Shown here: positions 21,795 to 34,484 of the stretch, piece after piece
How the letters are laid out: every line of letters begins with the position of its first letter
Position numbering within the stretch: the stretch's first letter is position 1
The notes under the pieces: model-generated
What the model was told of the DNA's origin: nothing
Databases searched by the model: none
What the model saw: the letters and a program-made list of their open reading frames with translations, nothing else
Translations under genes and position numbers: made by a program
Assembly (NCBI GenBank): GCA_013339765.2
Contig: CM023451.1
Location: 148,624,763-148,688,762 of the forward strand
Direction: 5' to 3'
From: Haemaphysalis longicornis
Lineage: Eukaryota > Arthropoda > Arachnida > Ixodida > Ixodidae
Length of the DNA: 64,000 nt

Positions 21795-24084
21795 GAGCAG
21801 ACATTCATAATTCGAGGTGCCCCGCAGAGGATTATACGCAATTCATTCGGCACCCAAGGGGACAATCAGAGGTGAACAGACAATGAACTCTCGCTTTCGT
21901 GTCAAGAAAAATAACTCGCTGCTCTAGGTCGTGGTCTGTCGTTTTCGTTTTCATTGTTTCCACATAAATGCCTTCACCGTGACGTCAAAAAAGTCTTACA
22001 CTATTCGCAACATGCAAACATTGTAAACTTGCAAATACTGAAGAGGTACGTATATATAATATACATATAAATATATATATGGGCTTTATGTGTGGAAAGT
22101 GAGATGTAGGATTTGAAAATAAAAAAAAAAATAAATGGAAGCTATGTTTGAAAAGATGCAAAGAAACTGTGTCCGTAACTCTGTCGTCCCGTGTGCCAGA
22201 AGTGCATTTTCAAGAAACTGCCACATTCACATTGTCATACACTGGACGCGACACCACTGTTAAGTTAGGTGATCTAATTTACCTGCAAATCAGGGTGTGC
22301 ACAATAAATTTAGTGTGGGCGCGCAATATTTAACTAATTTATTTACAAATCGTTGTATGTAACGCCATAAGCTAAGAAATTTGATAGGGAGAACACAAAA
22401 TTACACGTCTTCGAAAAATTAAATAAGCAGAAACAAGAAATGTGTATGAAATGCTGTACAAAATGCTCAAAAAATGCTGCGCGTTGTTATATCTCTACAA
22501 AAGGAGGTAAAAATGAGCAATACCGCTGAAATTAATTCCGAACTGATTCCACTAATGATAGGTTTAGTTTCAGAGCCAGAGATAAGTTTCGACTTACCCC
22601 TTCACCCACTGAAGAAACGAAAAGAAGAAAGGCTGTGTCTAGAGTGCCGTCCGACGGCACTATTAAACACTCCACAAAAGCGACGTCCATCAGCATTTAA
22701 ATGAAAAAATGCCGCGTGTGGCACTACTTCGCCTTCATTAAGGTAACGTATCCTAACATAACCAAACAAAGTGACAAAAAAATCATTTAAAGCACAAAAT
22801 AATCTAAGCTATAAAATTATAATAAATCTTAAGAATGTAAAAAAAAATAAAGGCAGGGCGAGCAGGGCTCGAACAACCGACTTCAGGAACAGGAACCTAG
22901 GACAGGAACAGGCAACTTCCGGAGAAGGAACCAGCCGAGTCTTACATATTTGAATATTGTCGGACGGCGCTCTAGCCATGCCTGGAGCGCTGAGCTGGAG
23001 TGCCGTTGCTGCAGCATTGCACATCGCGAACTTTCCGAGTGTGGTCTCGTCGGCGGAACACGATCTAAGGAGTCTGACGGTAACTATCTTTCCTTACTAA
23101 TAACACCTACGTTACTTAAGTGTAGCGACAAAGAATTCGTGCCGCGTACAGTCAGCGCATACGTAAGAATAGCCCACTCTAGTTCTAATTCGGTCGTTGT
23201 AATGCTGTAAGTAAAGCTGTAAAGATTGTAAAAATACGTGCGGCACTGTACTTGTTCGAGGGTATTACACGAGTTCGCAAGCTACGGGCCCCTGACCGCA
23301 CGCGTACTTACACACGGGCCTAATGCGCGGGAAATAAACTTCTGCCGCCTGCTAGAAAGTTGCCGCACGATAGCTGTGATGATGGAAATAAACTCAATTT
23401 AAGTGCAGTGGTTAGCCAGCTTTATAGGTGAAATGATAGTGCTTGCAACATGGTTCTTTATTTAGCTGGCTGAAACAGAACCCGTCACCACGTTTTCTTT
23501 TAGATGCGACTGCATCTCATTCACTCGCCTTGTCCCTGCATCCGGCGTCGGCGTCATTGTCGGCGTCCGCCCCTCCCCCATTCTCCTCGCCGCGTGAGCT
23601 GCTTCCTGCCGCTCACCCCCTCTCCTCACGATAGCGAACACTCCTCGCGAGGGGCATTGGAAAGAATCCGATGTATTGGCTTGGTTATGAGGGAGATTGT
23701 ATTGGGGTTTGAATATTTTGGGGTTGGCTTGGTGTTGCGTCCTAGCCGCGGCAAACGCACTGGCGCCGGCGCGTCCCCTCACCGTTATGCGCGAATAACG
23801 CGGGCCTGCGCCGCTCTCTTAGAACTGCGGTATCATGCGCTGCGTGCCTTTTCGTAGTTATAAAGAGTTTTTATAGGAATACACGAGGCCATATTGAGGC
23901 GCATTTAATAAAACACGCTTCTATATTCCTACTTGATATCACAATGGTTATGCAAGGCCTAAAAGAATGTCTTCCGAGCAGGGCATGCGTGCAGTAATGA
24001 AGCCGACTTTAGGAGCTTGGTTCATAGCAGAGGAGATGCATGTTTTGGGGGTTTCGAATATTTTGGGGGTGAAGCCCCTTAGGG
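21795..24084. other. Intergenic, nothing recognised
   Basis: AT-rich sequence with short chance frames. A GC-rich low-complexity stretch at 23520-23660 gives long but compositionally biased frames in several frames, which argues against coding. Confidence 0.5.
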
Positions 24085-24422
24085 GCCCGAGCTGTCCGCG
24101 TCTCATGTCGTCGTAGTATCATGTAGTCACGGTACTAAAAGACCGAGACACTCATTTTCCAACGCCTCGCGCTAAAACATTTCATCTCAGTGGGAAAAAC
24201 ACGTACTGAAAGAACACACCGGAACACTCTTGTACGCCTCTCGCTAGAACGCTTCGTGCTTCAAATACACGAGACTTACAGGAAAGCTGTACACCTGCAC
24301 CCATCAATTGTTTCATCTCCGTGGGCAAAAACGCCAAGGCGCCAATAATAATACACTTACACACTGCATGCTTCGCCCCTCCCCAGGTTTCACATTAGTG
24401 GAGATGGCCCGGGATTTTTTTT
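24085..24422. repeat. Dispersed repeat, copy 2 (paralogous to 10140-10487)
   Basis: Same order of blocks as the copy at 10140-10487, including the end in GGCCCGGGATTTTTTT. This copy has an additional ~60-base internal segment around 24170-24230. Orientation relative to the window is the same in both. Confidence 0.75.
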
Positions 24423-26049
24423 CGTTGCGCTTCAAATCACGGGGAGCTCTCCCATTCCCCCGGACTGTGTTGTATGCTGGTGAACTCTCGGCTGAGTTGA
24501 AAATATCACCAGTCCACTTCTTTTCCATTTTGTTATAAAATCGCTCACTCGCAGTCGCTCCCTCACTCCCGGCGATCTGAGCGGAACGAGCAACGGGGGG
24601 TGCTCTAGTCAAGTGGTGACCGGCGCGGCCGCGGAGTTCAACAGAAATTTCAAGAGCAGATCAGCAGGAGGTTCAACTAGGTTTTCGCCTTCACATTTTT
24701 ATAAAATTAAGTTCCAACGATCCCCCGTAATCTTCGGTCGTCATTTTCATCCGGCGTGCTTGCGAAGTCGTTGCAGTGTATCTCCACCAAGCCTGAATTT
24801 TGGAGCAGGCCAGGGTGCATAATTAGCCCGTTTTCGGCCTTCGTTAACACGCTGGTGCGACGGCGAATTTTTTCCTGCAAGCCATATTGTGACTAGCGCA
24901 CCAGCGGTAACAAGCTTTATGGTTGCAATTTAACCGTGCCGCGCAGCAACTTTTTTTTTTTTTTTCTGTGTAGACCATATGCGTCTAGTACCCCGGTCCC
25001 TCAATAATCCCCATTTGTGTAGCCATGCTACCACCATTTCTGGCGCTATGAGCGAAATCGTGAAGACAGTTGCCGCCACCACTGGCTATGTATAGCGCGC
25101 AACTTGCACCAGGAGTGTTAAAACGTCTGGCGTGCGCACCGTCCTTCCTGGCTGCCGCTGGTTGGCGCTACTCGTCTATACTTGGGGTGGCGGTACCACT
25201 TTTCGAGAGAACGAGCGAGCTACGCACGTGTGGTTGGTTCGACGCCATGCCTGTCCGACCAGCTTCGACTGGTGGAGCGGGCTGTAGCCGCTGGCAAAGC
25301 ATATGGGGTCCTGGACTGAGCATTCCACCTCCTGAAGACGCCATACAAAATTGCTACACCATAAATATGTTTATCCTCCTCTACGCCAACATTCGCGGGG
25401 CCTCGAAAGGATAATATGTTTTTCTTCAATAAAGCATCAATACTAATCACGGGTCCTGTAAAGGAACATTTGGCTTAGTGGTCCGGAGCTGCAAAGGACG
25501 CAAGAGTTCGGGAAAGCACGACCGATTTGACTGAAACTGATCAAACCGCACGGTACGTGGTAGCGTTGTATTCGGTTGCTTCTATACCGCTATGCATCAC
25601 CGCCGCACCGCTTGATTCCGGTTTACAGTGACGCAAACAGCGACTGCAGTTGCTGTTTGTATCACGTTTTATCAGCGCCTGATTAGTGATTTCTCAGCCA
25701 TTAAGGCATCTTTCGGCACTGAATCAGCGCTAAAACAGCTATGGGAAGGTCAGACTTTCGTTTGAAACCAACTTGCTGTATGCCTTCAGGGTCCCTTTAT
25801 TAACTTTGTTTGTATGGCTTCCCTGAGACACGTTACGTAATTCTGAGCATTAGTCTTTTATTCTTTAAGCGGGTGGCCATTTCCGTGCCATCCAATGGTC
25901 ATTTTGTGTTCTAGGGACGCCGGCTTTTCGACCAACATAAGTAACTGCTTTCGCAATAACAGAGCTAGTGTAGGCGGGTTAAGTTTGTTCCGGCAGAACT
26001 GACATTTGCTATTTTTTGTGCGTGTGCTAAGGAGACACTAAAACTTTGG
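24423..26049. other. Intergenic, nothing recognised
   Basis: No domain-bearing frame or clear element ends. A GGGTCCCTTTATTAA segment near 25790 resembles the tip of the TTAA elements seen later in the window, but I did not find its partner. Confidence 0.4.
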
Positions 26050-27105
26050 TATGCCGGTCTGTCCCCAGAAATGAGAAATTTCTGTAATCGGCCGGACTAT
26101 ATATAGCCTTAGTACCTTCCCTCCCCAAAACTTACGCCATCGGCCTTGGCACATTAAATGCCCCAAAATTTCCGCTATCCGCTGGATGGCGGAAATTTGG
26201 TACTTTTGGTATCATCTTGGTACTTTGACTGCACCGAAATTTTCACCATCAGATAAACATTTCACTACCGTGGGACTTTCACTCCCCCAAAATTTCCGCC
26301 ACCAGCTGGACTACAGCCTTGGCCCATTGGATGCCCCAGAATTTTCACAATTGGCTTGGCTATATAGCCTTGACACTTTTTCTACCCCAAAATCTTTCAC
26401 CATCGGATGGAACATATCCTTGCCGCTTTCACTGCCCCGATATTCAGCAGGACAATGCCCTCGGAACTTTCAATGCACCAAAATGTATCCCAACGGCCGT
26501 AATGCAGCGTCAGCATATTAAATGCTCCAAAATTTCCGCCACTTGCTGGGCTGTAGGTTTGCCCCTTTGGCTGCCCAAAATTTCCGCCATCAGCTGAACT
26601 GCCCGGTCACTTTGGCTGCGTGAAAAATTCCGCCATCGGCTGGACAATAGTCTCGGTATTTTGGCTGCCCCAAAACTTCCGCCATCTCCTGGACTAAATA
26701 AAGCCTTAGTACTTTCAGTGAACCAAAATTTCCGTCATCTAGCTCTTGGACAATCTGCCATCGGATCTTCCATTCCCCAAAATGTCCGCCTTGGCACTGT
26801 CATTGCGCCAAAATTTCCGCAATCGTCGGGACTATAGCCTTGGCGCTTTCACTGCCCCAAAATTTGCACCTTAGGGCGGACTATAGCCTTGCACTTTGGC
26901 TGCCCACACTTTCCTTAAGCGGTTGGACTATCGTCATTGCAATTTCACGGCCCCAACATTCCCGCCATCCTCTGTACTATAGTCCTGTCACTTTGTGTGC
27001 CCCAAAATTTCCGCCATCGGATGTACTGAAGCATTGGTACTTTCTCCTCCAAATTTTTACCACCGAATGGCCTATAGCTTCAGAACTTTCCTTGCCCCAT
27101 TACAT
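26050..27105. repeat. Degenerate ~50-bp minisatellite, about 20 units
   Basis: A unit close to CCCCAAAATTTCCGCC, then ATCGGCTGGACTATAG, then CCTTGGCACTTTCACTG repeats at intervals of about 49-51 bases, with substitutions and small indels in every unit. The AAAATTTCCGCCATCGGC core recurs most. Frames through it repeat a Pro-Gln-Asn-Phe pattern and are not genes. Confidence 0.85.
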
Positions 27106-27700
27106 TAGGGAAGGCGTCCTCGAACCGGGCTCCGTCGCCTCCGTCATGCACGTGGTAGCGTGGTGACGTGAGCGGCCAGCAAAGGTTGCTGCCTCGGTGA
27201 CGGTGGCAAGAAGCCGAAGGCAAACTTAACTGGTTTACTGCATGGCAAGAGATGAGCCGAAGCAATACAGAAAAAATACCCTTACGGGCGAGCTTACGGC
27301 GTACTCGAAGAGAGCGAGAACATTGATTCTTTTGCTCCACAACGAATGCGGAACTATTCGCCGAGAGGGCGGTTTTATACACAATAGCCGTAACTGGCCT
27401 CCGCGGTTTTGACAATGCTACTGTGCACACGGCCCACTAATAGGTACAGACACAACACCCTTTTCGAGTTCGTGAGGGCGAGCAGTAGTGGCGCTACTCA
27501 GAAACCTTAACGGCCGCGCGGCTTTCCCAGTGATTTTGCTGCACACGGGACGCAAATAGTACAGACACACACATCACTCTTTCCAAAATTCATGAGAGGC
27601 CGGCAGCACTGGCGCTCGCTGAGTCTGAGCGAGGGGGGAGAGATCTCGCCGCGGCGTCCACCCCGCTGGGGGAAGTTTTAAGTTGAAGATCCGCTGGCTG
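27106..27700 (-). mobile_element. Candidate LTR of the adjacent Ty3/gypsy-like element
   Basis: Read on the minus strand, this GC-rich region has a TATAAAACCGCC promoter-like box (plus-strand 27368-27379), and upstream of it a partially duplicated segment (GTGTCTGTACTATT / GTGTCTGTACCTATT, about 115 bases apart) like U3 enhancer repeats. It lies on the 3' side of a gag-like region of the same orientation. No second LTR copy is in the window to prove the boundaries. Confidence 0.35.
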
Positions 27701-28399
27701 TCGCTGCAACGGTTTGAGTCACCGACGGCGATGCACCCAGGCGGAAGGCGCACGTAGTGGTAGGCTTTGCCATAAAGCACAGCAGCACTGTGTAAAGCTT
27801 GCAGTACGCACGAACGGCGCGCTGAATCGTAACAGCTTCTCTGCCGGGGGTCCGAGATCCCGATGGATAAGGATCTTCAACCGTTGTCTGGAGGGATGCT
27901 CTCGAAGAGAAGTGCTCAGCAGACGCTCGACTCCAAGCCTGGGCGGAACCACACCATGCTGGAGCTTCACCGGACCGGTCAGTGGACGAATAGTGGCTCC
28001 CCAGGAACGTCTCTGGCTCGGTGAGGCAAGCACCAGAACAACGGCATCGCCGGCAAGTGCGAAGACAAATCCACACTGAAGCTTTACCAGGCTTTTAGCT
28101 GCGACAAAAATACGCAGTTAACTAACTACACTAGTTATATTTTTGCCCAGCAGTACTTTAGCCAAGCGCACGAACTTGAAAGGTGACATTTGGCGTGATT
28201 GCAAATGTCCCACACAAAAACGACCGTAATTGAAAGGGCGAAACCTGCTTCAGGAAAAACAAAGCAATCGAGAAAGTCAGACGTCTACAGGCCAGTTCTC
28301 ACATAGAGAGCTGCGACTTCAGCTCCCGGCATTGCCCTGAGCTTTCCCCTTTTTGGATCGCACCTTAGGTGCACCCGTTCGCTGAAGGCTGCATGCGAC

Positions 28400-30640
28400 C
28401 GCGTAAGGAGACATCGGTCACTTTCCGAGACGCATCTCGAGCGCCCTAATTTCTACCGCTCGAGCACGGCGCGCGCTTTCGTGCTCCTTGGAGGCCCCAA
28501 GTACCGCGGAGGCATGGCCCAACGCGAACGTACAGCGCTGCCACTCGGCGTGCGCTCACTGGAACTCTTGCCGCACGTATGCCCGAAAGTTTTGCCTCCC
28601 TGGTCGTCCCTTGCCCTTTTGACAACGCCCTCAGCAAGCAAACACCGAAGGGTGTTTTCGTTCTTTTTCCCGGCTGTCAAGGCTACTCTATATCTGTGAT
28701 GCCCGGTATCAGAAGACGGCTCAGCCTTACGCGACACCGGAATCGCTACGAGCTCCGCTGGCCGTTGCTTGACATCGAGTAGCGGATCTGGAGGTCGGAC
28801 GCAATCGACTCGCTCAGTCGCGGCATCGTCGTCACTCCCAGCTGCACCGTGAAAATCGTCTGGGTTCTCGACTGCCGGCTCTGCCAGAATGTCGCTCGAG
28901 TCTGAACTCGGGTCAGGAGAAACGCCCTTCGGTTCAACGAACTCGTGCTGCCTCCTGTCGTGATCCTCCGTTAATGTACTATCTTCGCTATCTCTCTCAG
29001 CCACCTCGTTCCTCTCACAGGTGGCGACACCATCTTTACTCGCGCCTTTCGCAGCGAGCTCAGTTGATAGCTTTCTTGCCAGTGTTTCGAAAATAAAACC
29101 GTTCTTACGCAACAGCTGATCGTGCTTGTTTCAGAATACGTATCTGTACTCAGGAAGAAGTTGCGGGGATACCGCCGCCTGGGTGACCAGTTCGCCAAAC
29201 CGACCTCTGATGCTGACTTCGGCAATCGGCACGCGCACGTTTCGCGCTGCTACGGCCTGTTTCACCCAAACACTCTGTCCCAGCCGTTATCTGATCCGGT
29301 TCAACGTAATACCGGCGGCACATGTCTACCATCGCCGCGGAGTCGCGAAGAATTCAGCGCGGTTTACCGTTGCCCACGTACGTAGGGCTACAGAAACTGC
29401 TTACTATAACTCACTCTGGTTTACTACGGGAAAGACGAGCTTGCCTATCTTGCAACTCGCAGCGAAGTGTCCCGTCTCGCCACAGTTGTAACACGCAGCC
29501 TGTTTGCGCGTTTCGAAAGCTTTCTTTCGGCGCTGTTATTCAGCATCTACGCCTTTCTCGTTTTCCCGGCCAGTTTCTCTATCCGAGTTCACGACTTTGC
29601 TAGCTCCACCGCCTTTCTGGGAAGCTCTGCATTTCGGCCCTGATTTCTTTGGCCTCTGCCTGAACTCTTTTTGGCCGCCTTTCGGATCCGGCGCACCTCG
29701 ACGTGCGACGAACTCGTCTGCGAGCTGAGCTGCACAATCCACAGTATATACCCCTGGCCGGTCTTGCACCCAGTGCTTCACGTTTTCCGGTAGTCGGTGG
29801 CAAAACTGTTCTAGACCAAAGCACTCAACCACCTTATCGTGCACTCAGAAAGCCTTTGCCTCTTCGAGCCACTCTTTCATATTTGCCATTAGCTTATAGC
29901 GAACTCCGAGTACGAGTCGCCCTTAGCTCTCTAGGCCTCACGGAACTTCTGGCGAAACGCCTCCGTGGGACCATAGATGTACTTACGCGGGAGGCTCGAC
30001 TTGACTTTCTCGTAGCACTCCATCTCCTCTTTTGGCAAGCGGGACATCCCGTGGGATGCCTCACCTGGCAAAAGCGTAAGCAGCTTTTGCGGCCATGTGT
30101 CTCCGCTAAGTGAACATTCTCGCACGTAAGGTCGAAATTGATCAAAAAAGACCGATGTCTTCTCCTACCCTATAGGGCCGCATTACGTCACTCAAATCAC
30201 CAGGCTCACGATAAAGTTTTCCTCCTCCTCCTCCTCGCAACGTAGGTCGCTCAGTCGCCGCAGACTGCAGGCTTCTGTCACTCTGACGCCTAGGTTGAGA
30301 CATTTCGACTTCTAGACGCTTCATCTCCAGCTCATGCTGTCGCTCGTTCCTGTTTCTGCCTCTCGTGCTCCTGTTGCCACTTTCTCTTCTCGCGTTCTGC
30401 CTCTGCAGCCTGACGCTTAGCGGTCTCCCGTTCATTGATAAGCTCAATGCACTCTGAGAGCTCATCATGGTCAGCCCCAACAGCGAGTATAGCCTGTATC
30501 AGCTCTGGCTTTCTCCGCGCGTCCGAAACATCCAAGCGCAATTCTTTTGCGAGCTCCAACAACTGCGGTTTTTTCAACGCTATCAAATTCATGGCTGGTG
30601 TAGAGTACTACTTTCCCACTGCACCAAAATTGCTTTGCGC
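28400..30640 (-). mobile_element. Decayed Ty3/gypsy-like retrotransposon: gag with SAP-like start, capsid and CCHC knuckle, partial protease region
   Basis: On the minus strand a start at 30592 opens MNLIALKKPQLLELAKELRL, the SAP-like N-terminus I associate with tick gypsy-type gag proteins, followed by a Glu/Arg-rich coiled coil. Capsid-like blocks follow in shifted frames: WPQKLLTLLPGEASHG and AFRQKFREA (30125-29931), then LPENVKHWVQDRPGVYTV and AADEF-like residues (29844-29700). A zinc knuckle CYNCGETGHFAASC lies near 29500-29455. A protease/linker-like stretch ends near 29100, and an acidic linker frame continues to 28453. Several frameshifts and stops separate these blocks, and there is no RT or integrase. 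The upstream boundary near 30640 abuts LINE sequence with no LTR. Confidence 0.7.
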
Positions 30641-31180
30641 GAATAACCCATGCTACAAAAACACACGTCCCATCGGCTATCCTCTGAAGCCTGGAAAAAC
30701 TCAGTGAAGATGGTGTCGATAGAGAATATCTTGAACGGCAAGTTCATATGTAAGGTGCTTGCCGCCTTAGAGTCGGTGAATATGGTCCATTCATTGGCTC
30801 TTGACGGAGGATGTGGCGGGTTTACTCTTTGAGGGAATGCAGTTCAGCTGATGTTGAGGACGGTGGTCTTTCTAAGCGGTAGGAGAAGAGTTTACCGGTC
30901 GACGGGACGTATAATTCAGAGGAGGAACTTTGAGGCAACGAAGACCCATCAGTGAAGATATGAGCCCTGGTGGAATGCAACCTGTGGATGTAGTCCAACG
31001 CCACTTGGAGCAGTTCAGCCTGGAGCGTTATCTTTTTATTTGTCATCCCTGGGATGCGTTAACCTATACGAGTAGACGCTAATGTCCAGGGCGGAAACTG
31101 AGATGGCATTGCTCGCGGTGGTTGCGTTGTTTTGGAAGGGACAAAGTGCTAATAGCATCTCCAAACCCAGAACTATGGGC
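30640..31180 (-). pseudogene. LINE-A RNase H domain, truncated
   Basis: The frame contains RAHIFTDGSS (first acidic residue), SSTSAELHSLKE (catalytic Glu) and, after a stop and a frame change, WTIFTDSKAA (third acidic residue). Similarity ends just where the WxPGH motif should follow. The domain is therefore cut before its catalytic His, at the junction with gypsy-like sequence. Confidence 0.7.
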
Positions 31181-31207
31181 CGCAGTGATCCTGCTCAGAC
31201 AGTGGGG

Positions 31208-31509
31208 TTGTAGGTTGAGGAGGAGGAGGAATAAACGTCCCTATAAAGCAGTTCGCCGTGGGGAAGAGTCCTTATTCCAGGACCCCTTGAGACCGTCCGG
31301 CTTCTTGAGCCCTCTTCACCAGCCAAAGCTGGTCATCAGGGTCCGAGCTGGACAGTGCTCTCTCCCAGTGCTGAGGGGAGGGGAAGGGCAGGGAGGGTAG
31401 GTTGGGGTTCTTATCGCAGCCCCACGCAATATGATAAAGCGTGCCCGGAGCCTCACAGAAGCGGCATTCCGAGGAGTAGAGGTTGAAGTAGATGCCGGTA
31501 ATGGACACG
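31208..31509 (-). mobile_element. Nested 5'-truncated LINE fragment (C-terminal Cys/His tail) with long target-site duplication
   Basis: About 300 bases encode CRFCEAPGTLYHIAWGC and an end like other LINE C-terminal tails here, then a short 3' region with a GGA-repeat tail at about 31218-31232. It is bounded by identical 28-base copies at 31181-31208 and 31508-31535, as expected for a target-primed insertion. It sits between the connector and RNase H regions of LINE-A, which read through once it is removed. Confidence 0.7.
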
Positions 31510-31734
31510 CAGTGATCCTGCTCAGACAGTGGGGTCTAGGTTGAAGTAGATGCCGGTAATGGACACGGAGCGACTCCTGTAACATGAGTGTGTCCATAGG
31601 CAAGCAACGAACTTCAGCGACGGTCCCGGCACCCGAGAAACCTCTGGGTAGACCAAGACAAATGCGCAGGCTGTTCCGTCACACCGCTTCCAGCTTCATT
31701 TTTAGTAGACGCTGCACGGTGTAGTAAGGGAAGG

Positions 31735-32620
31735 CTATAGCGTATGAAGCCGTCGACGTAAGCTTTGTGAAGCTACAACATCGAGCCGCAATTGCTGCCC
31801 CTTCGCTAAACCGGCAAGGTATCTCAGAACCTGAGACGTCGCAGAGATGCGGGCACACAGTCTTTTTATCTCAGGCGACCAGGAGAGATTACGGTCAATG
31901 ATTACGCCAAGATACCTGTGGGTCCGGGCGTACGGGAGGGCGCGCCCACTCAGCAGAACTGGGTACCGATCCATGCGCTTCCTTGTAAATGCCATTGCTA
32001 CGCTTTTCTCGTGTGATAGGTGAAGTCTACGAGCAGCAAGGTAGGTTGAAATGCAGAAGAGGGCCTTCTGGAGACGTTGCTGAGTAATGCGTCGGGAGCG
32101 TGATGCGTACCAGATACAAATGTCGTCTGCGTAAATCGTGATGTTGACTCCCCGCGGTAGGCACCGTTTCAGTTGTATGAGAGTCAAATTAAAGAGCAGT
32201 GGACTTAAAACAACTCCTTGTGGAACGCCTTTTTCGATGGGTAAACGTGATGTGTCACCGTCCGAAGTGCGCATGAAAAGCTGGCGTCCAGCAAGGTAAT
32301 CCTCGATCCAGGCGTAGAGTCTTCCTCCAAAGCCATGTACTGCAAGAGCAGTAAGAATGGCTGTGTGTGACAGAGTCGTAGGCTGATTTTATGTCTAAGA
32401 AAATTGCGATTGTTATGTGGCTAGAATCCAATTGCTCCTCAACTGACGAGATAAGGGTAATTATATTGTCAATCGATGATCTGTGCCTACGAAATCCATT
32501 TATCTCTTGCGGGTAAAGGCATCTGCTTTCGAGAAACCAGGACATTCTTTTATGTACCATCTTCTCCATCAGTTTTCCAATACAGTTCAACAGATATATA
32601 GCCGAAAAGAGGAATAACAC
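31735..32620 (-). pseudogene. LINE-A reverse transcriptase core
   Basis: Two overlapping frames carry RT blocks: NCIGKLMEKMVHKRM and GFRRHRSSIDNI, IFLDIKSAYDSV (motif A), then KGVPQGVVLSPLLFN (motif B), IYADDICIW (YADD catalytic motif C) and YLGVIIDRNLSW. The YADD box is intact, but a frameshift near 32260 and others upstream make it a pseudogene. Sequence at 32630-33204 adds the N-terminal part of the RT region (CPGPGGVSY-like). Confidence 0.85.
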
Positions 32621-33299
32621 GTGGGCGGCTGGCTAGGTTTTAGAATAGGATTAATTGGCGCGAGTTTCCAATCAGAGGGCAGCTTACCGCTCACCCAAGA
32701 GGAATTGTAGAATTCTAGGAGACGGAGCAGGGCATTGTGAGGGAAGTGCGTGAAAGTTGCGTAACTGACGCCACCCGGACCTGGACACGACTTGGTTTTT
32801 ACATCGGAGATTGCTGCTGTCAGTTCTTGTAATGTAAAAGGCAGGTCCAGTGCTTGAACAGCTGATTCGGGAAACTTAAGAGGTTGAAGTATACTCAGCG
32901 TTGATGAAGAGAGGATCTTGCAATATTATTCTGCGACCACTTTCAAAGGAAAGTGCTCGTGCAGCGAGAAGGCAATGAAACGGCGCAGCTGCTTAGGTTT
33001 CGTGCGTAACCCTTTTACAACACGCCAGATGCGCGTCATTGGTGTGTCAGTATTTAACGTTGCGCAAAAGTTTTTCCCCTGTTGTCGCTGAAGCTTGTAT
33101 AGGCGACGAATTACGTGTCTCTGAGCCCTTCGAGAAGCTCGTAAATCTTCTACAGATTTTGTCCGGAGGGCTTTTCGCTCCGCACGGCGACGGATGGCAC
33201 ACAATCTTTGGTACTCATCGTCATTATTGGGTTGACTCCAGCGTTTTGTTCTTAAGCATGTGGATTTCCGAAAACAGTGAAGTATCGTTGGGCAATTTC

Positions 33300-34120
33300 G
33301 TCAACTCGAGTCGCAACCGTAATGCAGGTGCGTGTAGCTTCCACAAAGGCTCTCCAGTCTGCGCACGCGACCTGTTCTTGGTAAGTCTGTGAGGGCGTCA
33401 CGAGTTGATATCAAAATCGGGTAGTGGTCACTTCCTCTTGTCTCTAAGTATGTGCACCACGTGAATTTTGTGGAAAAACCAGCAGTGACGAATGATAGAT
33501 CAATACAGCTGGTTGTGTTGAGGTATTTGAGGAAGGTAATGCTGCCACCATTTAGGGGCTCAATGCCATGTCTAATTAGGAGGTTTGCGAGTTTTGCACC
33601 ACGTAGGCATGTTTGGGAACTGCCCCAAAGTTGATTATGAGCATTAAAGTCCCCACAGATAATGTGCGGCTTGGCAGTCGACGTGATGAGGTTGTCCAGC
33701 CTGGTCTCATCAAACTTGGCATTGGGTTGTAAGTACGCTGCGATGAATGGTGAAAGTTTGAGAACCAATAATTGTAGTTGCGCAAACGTACTCATTTGTT
33801 TCGTGGGGCGAGACTAGAATTTCAACTACCGGAACGTCAGTACGGAAGCCGATAAGAAGCCGGCTTGTACCGTTTACTCTTTGTGAGTGGATGAAATAGT
33901 AACCACTCAAGCGGAAATTCTGATCAGTTCTCTTAAATGATAATGAATGGGAATCGGTAAGTTTGAAGAATCTGACGTAGATCACCAAGCATAGACCGCA
34001 GACCATGAGCGTTCCACTGGAAAATGGTGCATCGTTTTAGGTGACCGTTCAAGGACACTGTTGGCGATGGTGATGCCGTCATTGTCTCCAGATCGTGAAT
34101 GGCACACCAGGTAGAGAGCA
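33300..34120 (-). pseudogene. LINE-A AP-endonuclease domain
   Basis: The start IFQWNAHGLRSM (34060-34000) is followed in shifted frames by HIICGDFNAHNQLWGS and, near the end, ETRGSDHYPI. The Asn, Asp and terminal SDH residues of the AP endonuclease family are all visible. At least two frameshifts (near 33930 and 33780) break it. Confidence 0.8.
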
Positions 34121-34484
34121 AGATGCTGTTAACAGAGGTTCCAGAGCCATGATAGCAGCATCTTCAGGCAAGCTGCTTAAGGATGGTATGGTGAAGATAA
34201 TGGCTTTGAGTGCCGCAAATAACAGGGGAATTATCACTTTACTGAAATCGACTTGCGTTGTAGGAGCGTGGGTCTCCACTGGCGGTTCGGTTGCACGCTG
34301 AGTCGCAATTGGTAGCACATTGGTAACGGAAGCTTGCTTTGTTTGTTGTTGCTCTTCAAGCTGGGGGCTTTCTTGAACAGTACGTGCATAGGACTTTTTC
34401 GTTGTAGCGTTGGTGTGTGATGAAAGCGAACCCTGAGCAGAGCTATTCGCCGCGAGCTCGACATGTAGGTGGCGACAGCGTCGC
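34079..34484 (-). pseudogene. LINE-A ORF1 C-terminal part
   Basis: A Ser/Thr/Gln-rich linker with SYARTVQESPQL, then a hydrophobic ending (PLLFAALKAIIFTI) of the type that closes ORF1 proteins of tick LINEs, just upstream of the endonuclease start. Its upstream half is displaced by the 34484-37095 segment. Confidence 0.55.
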
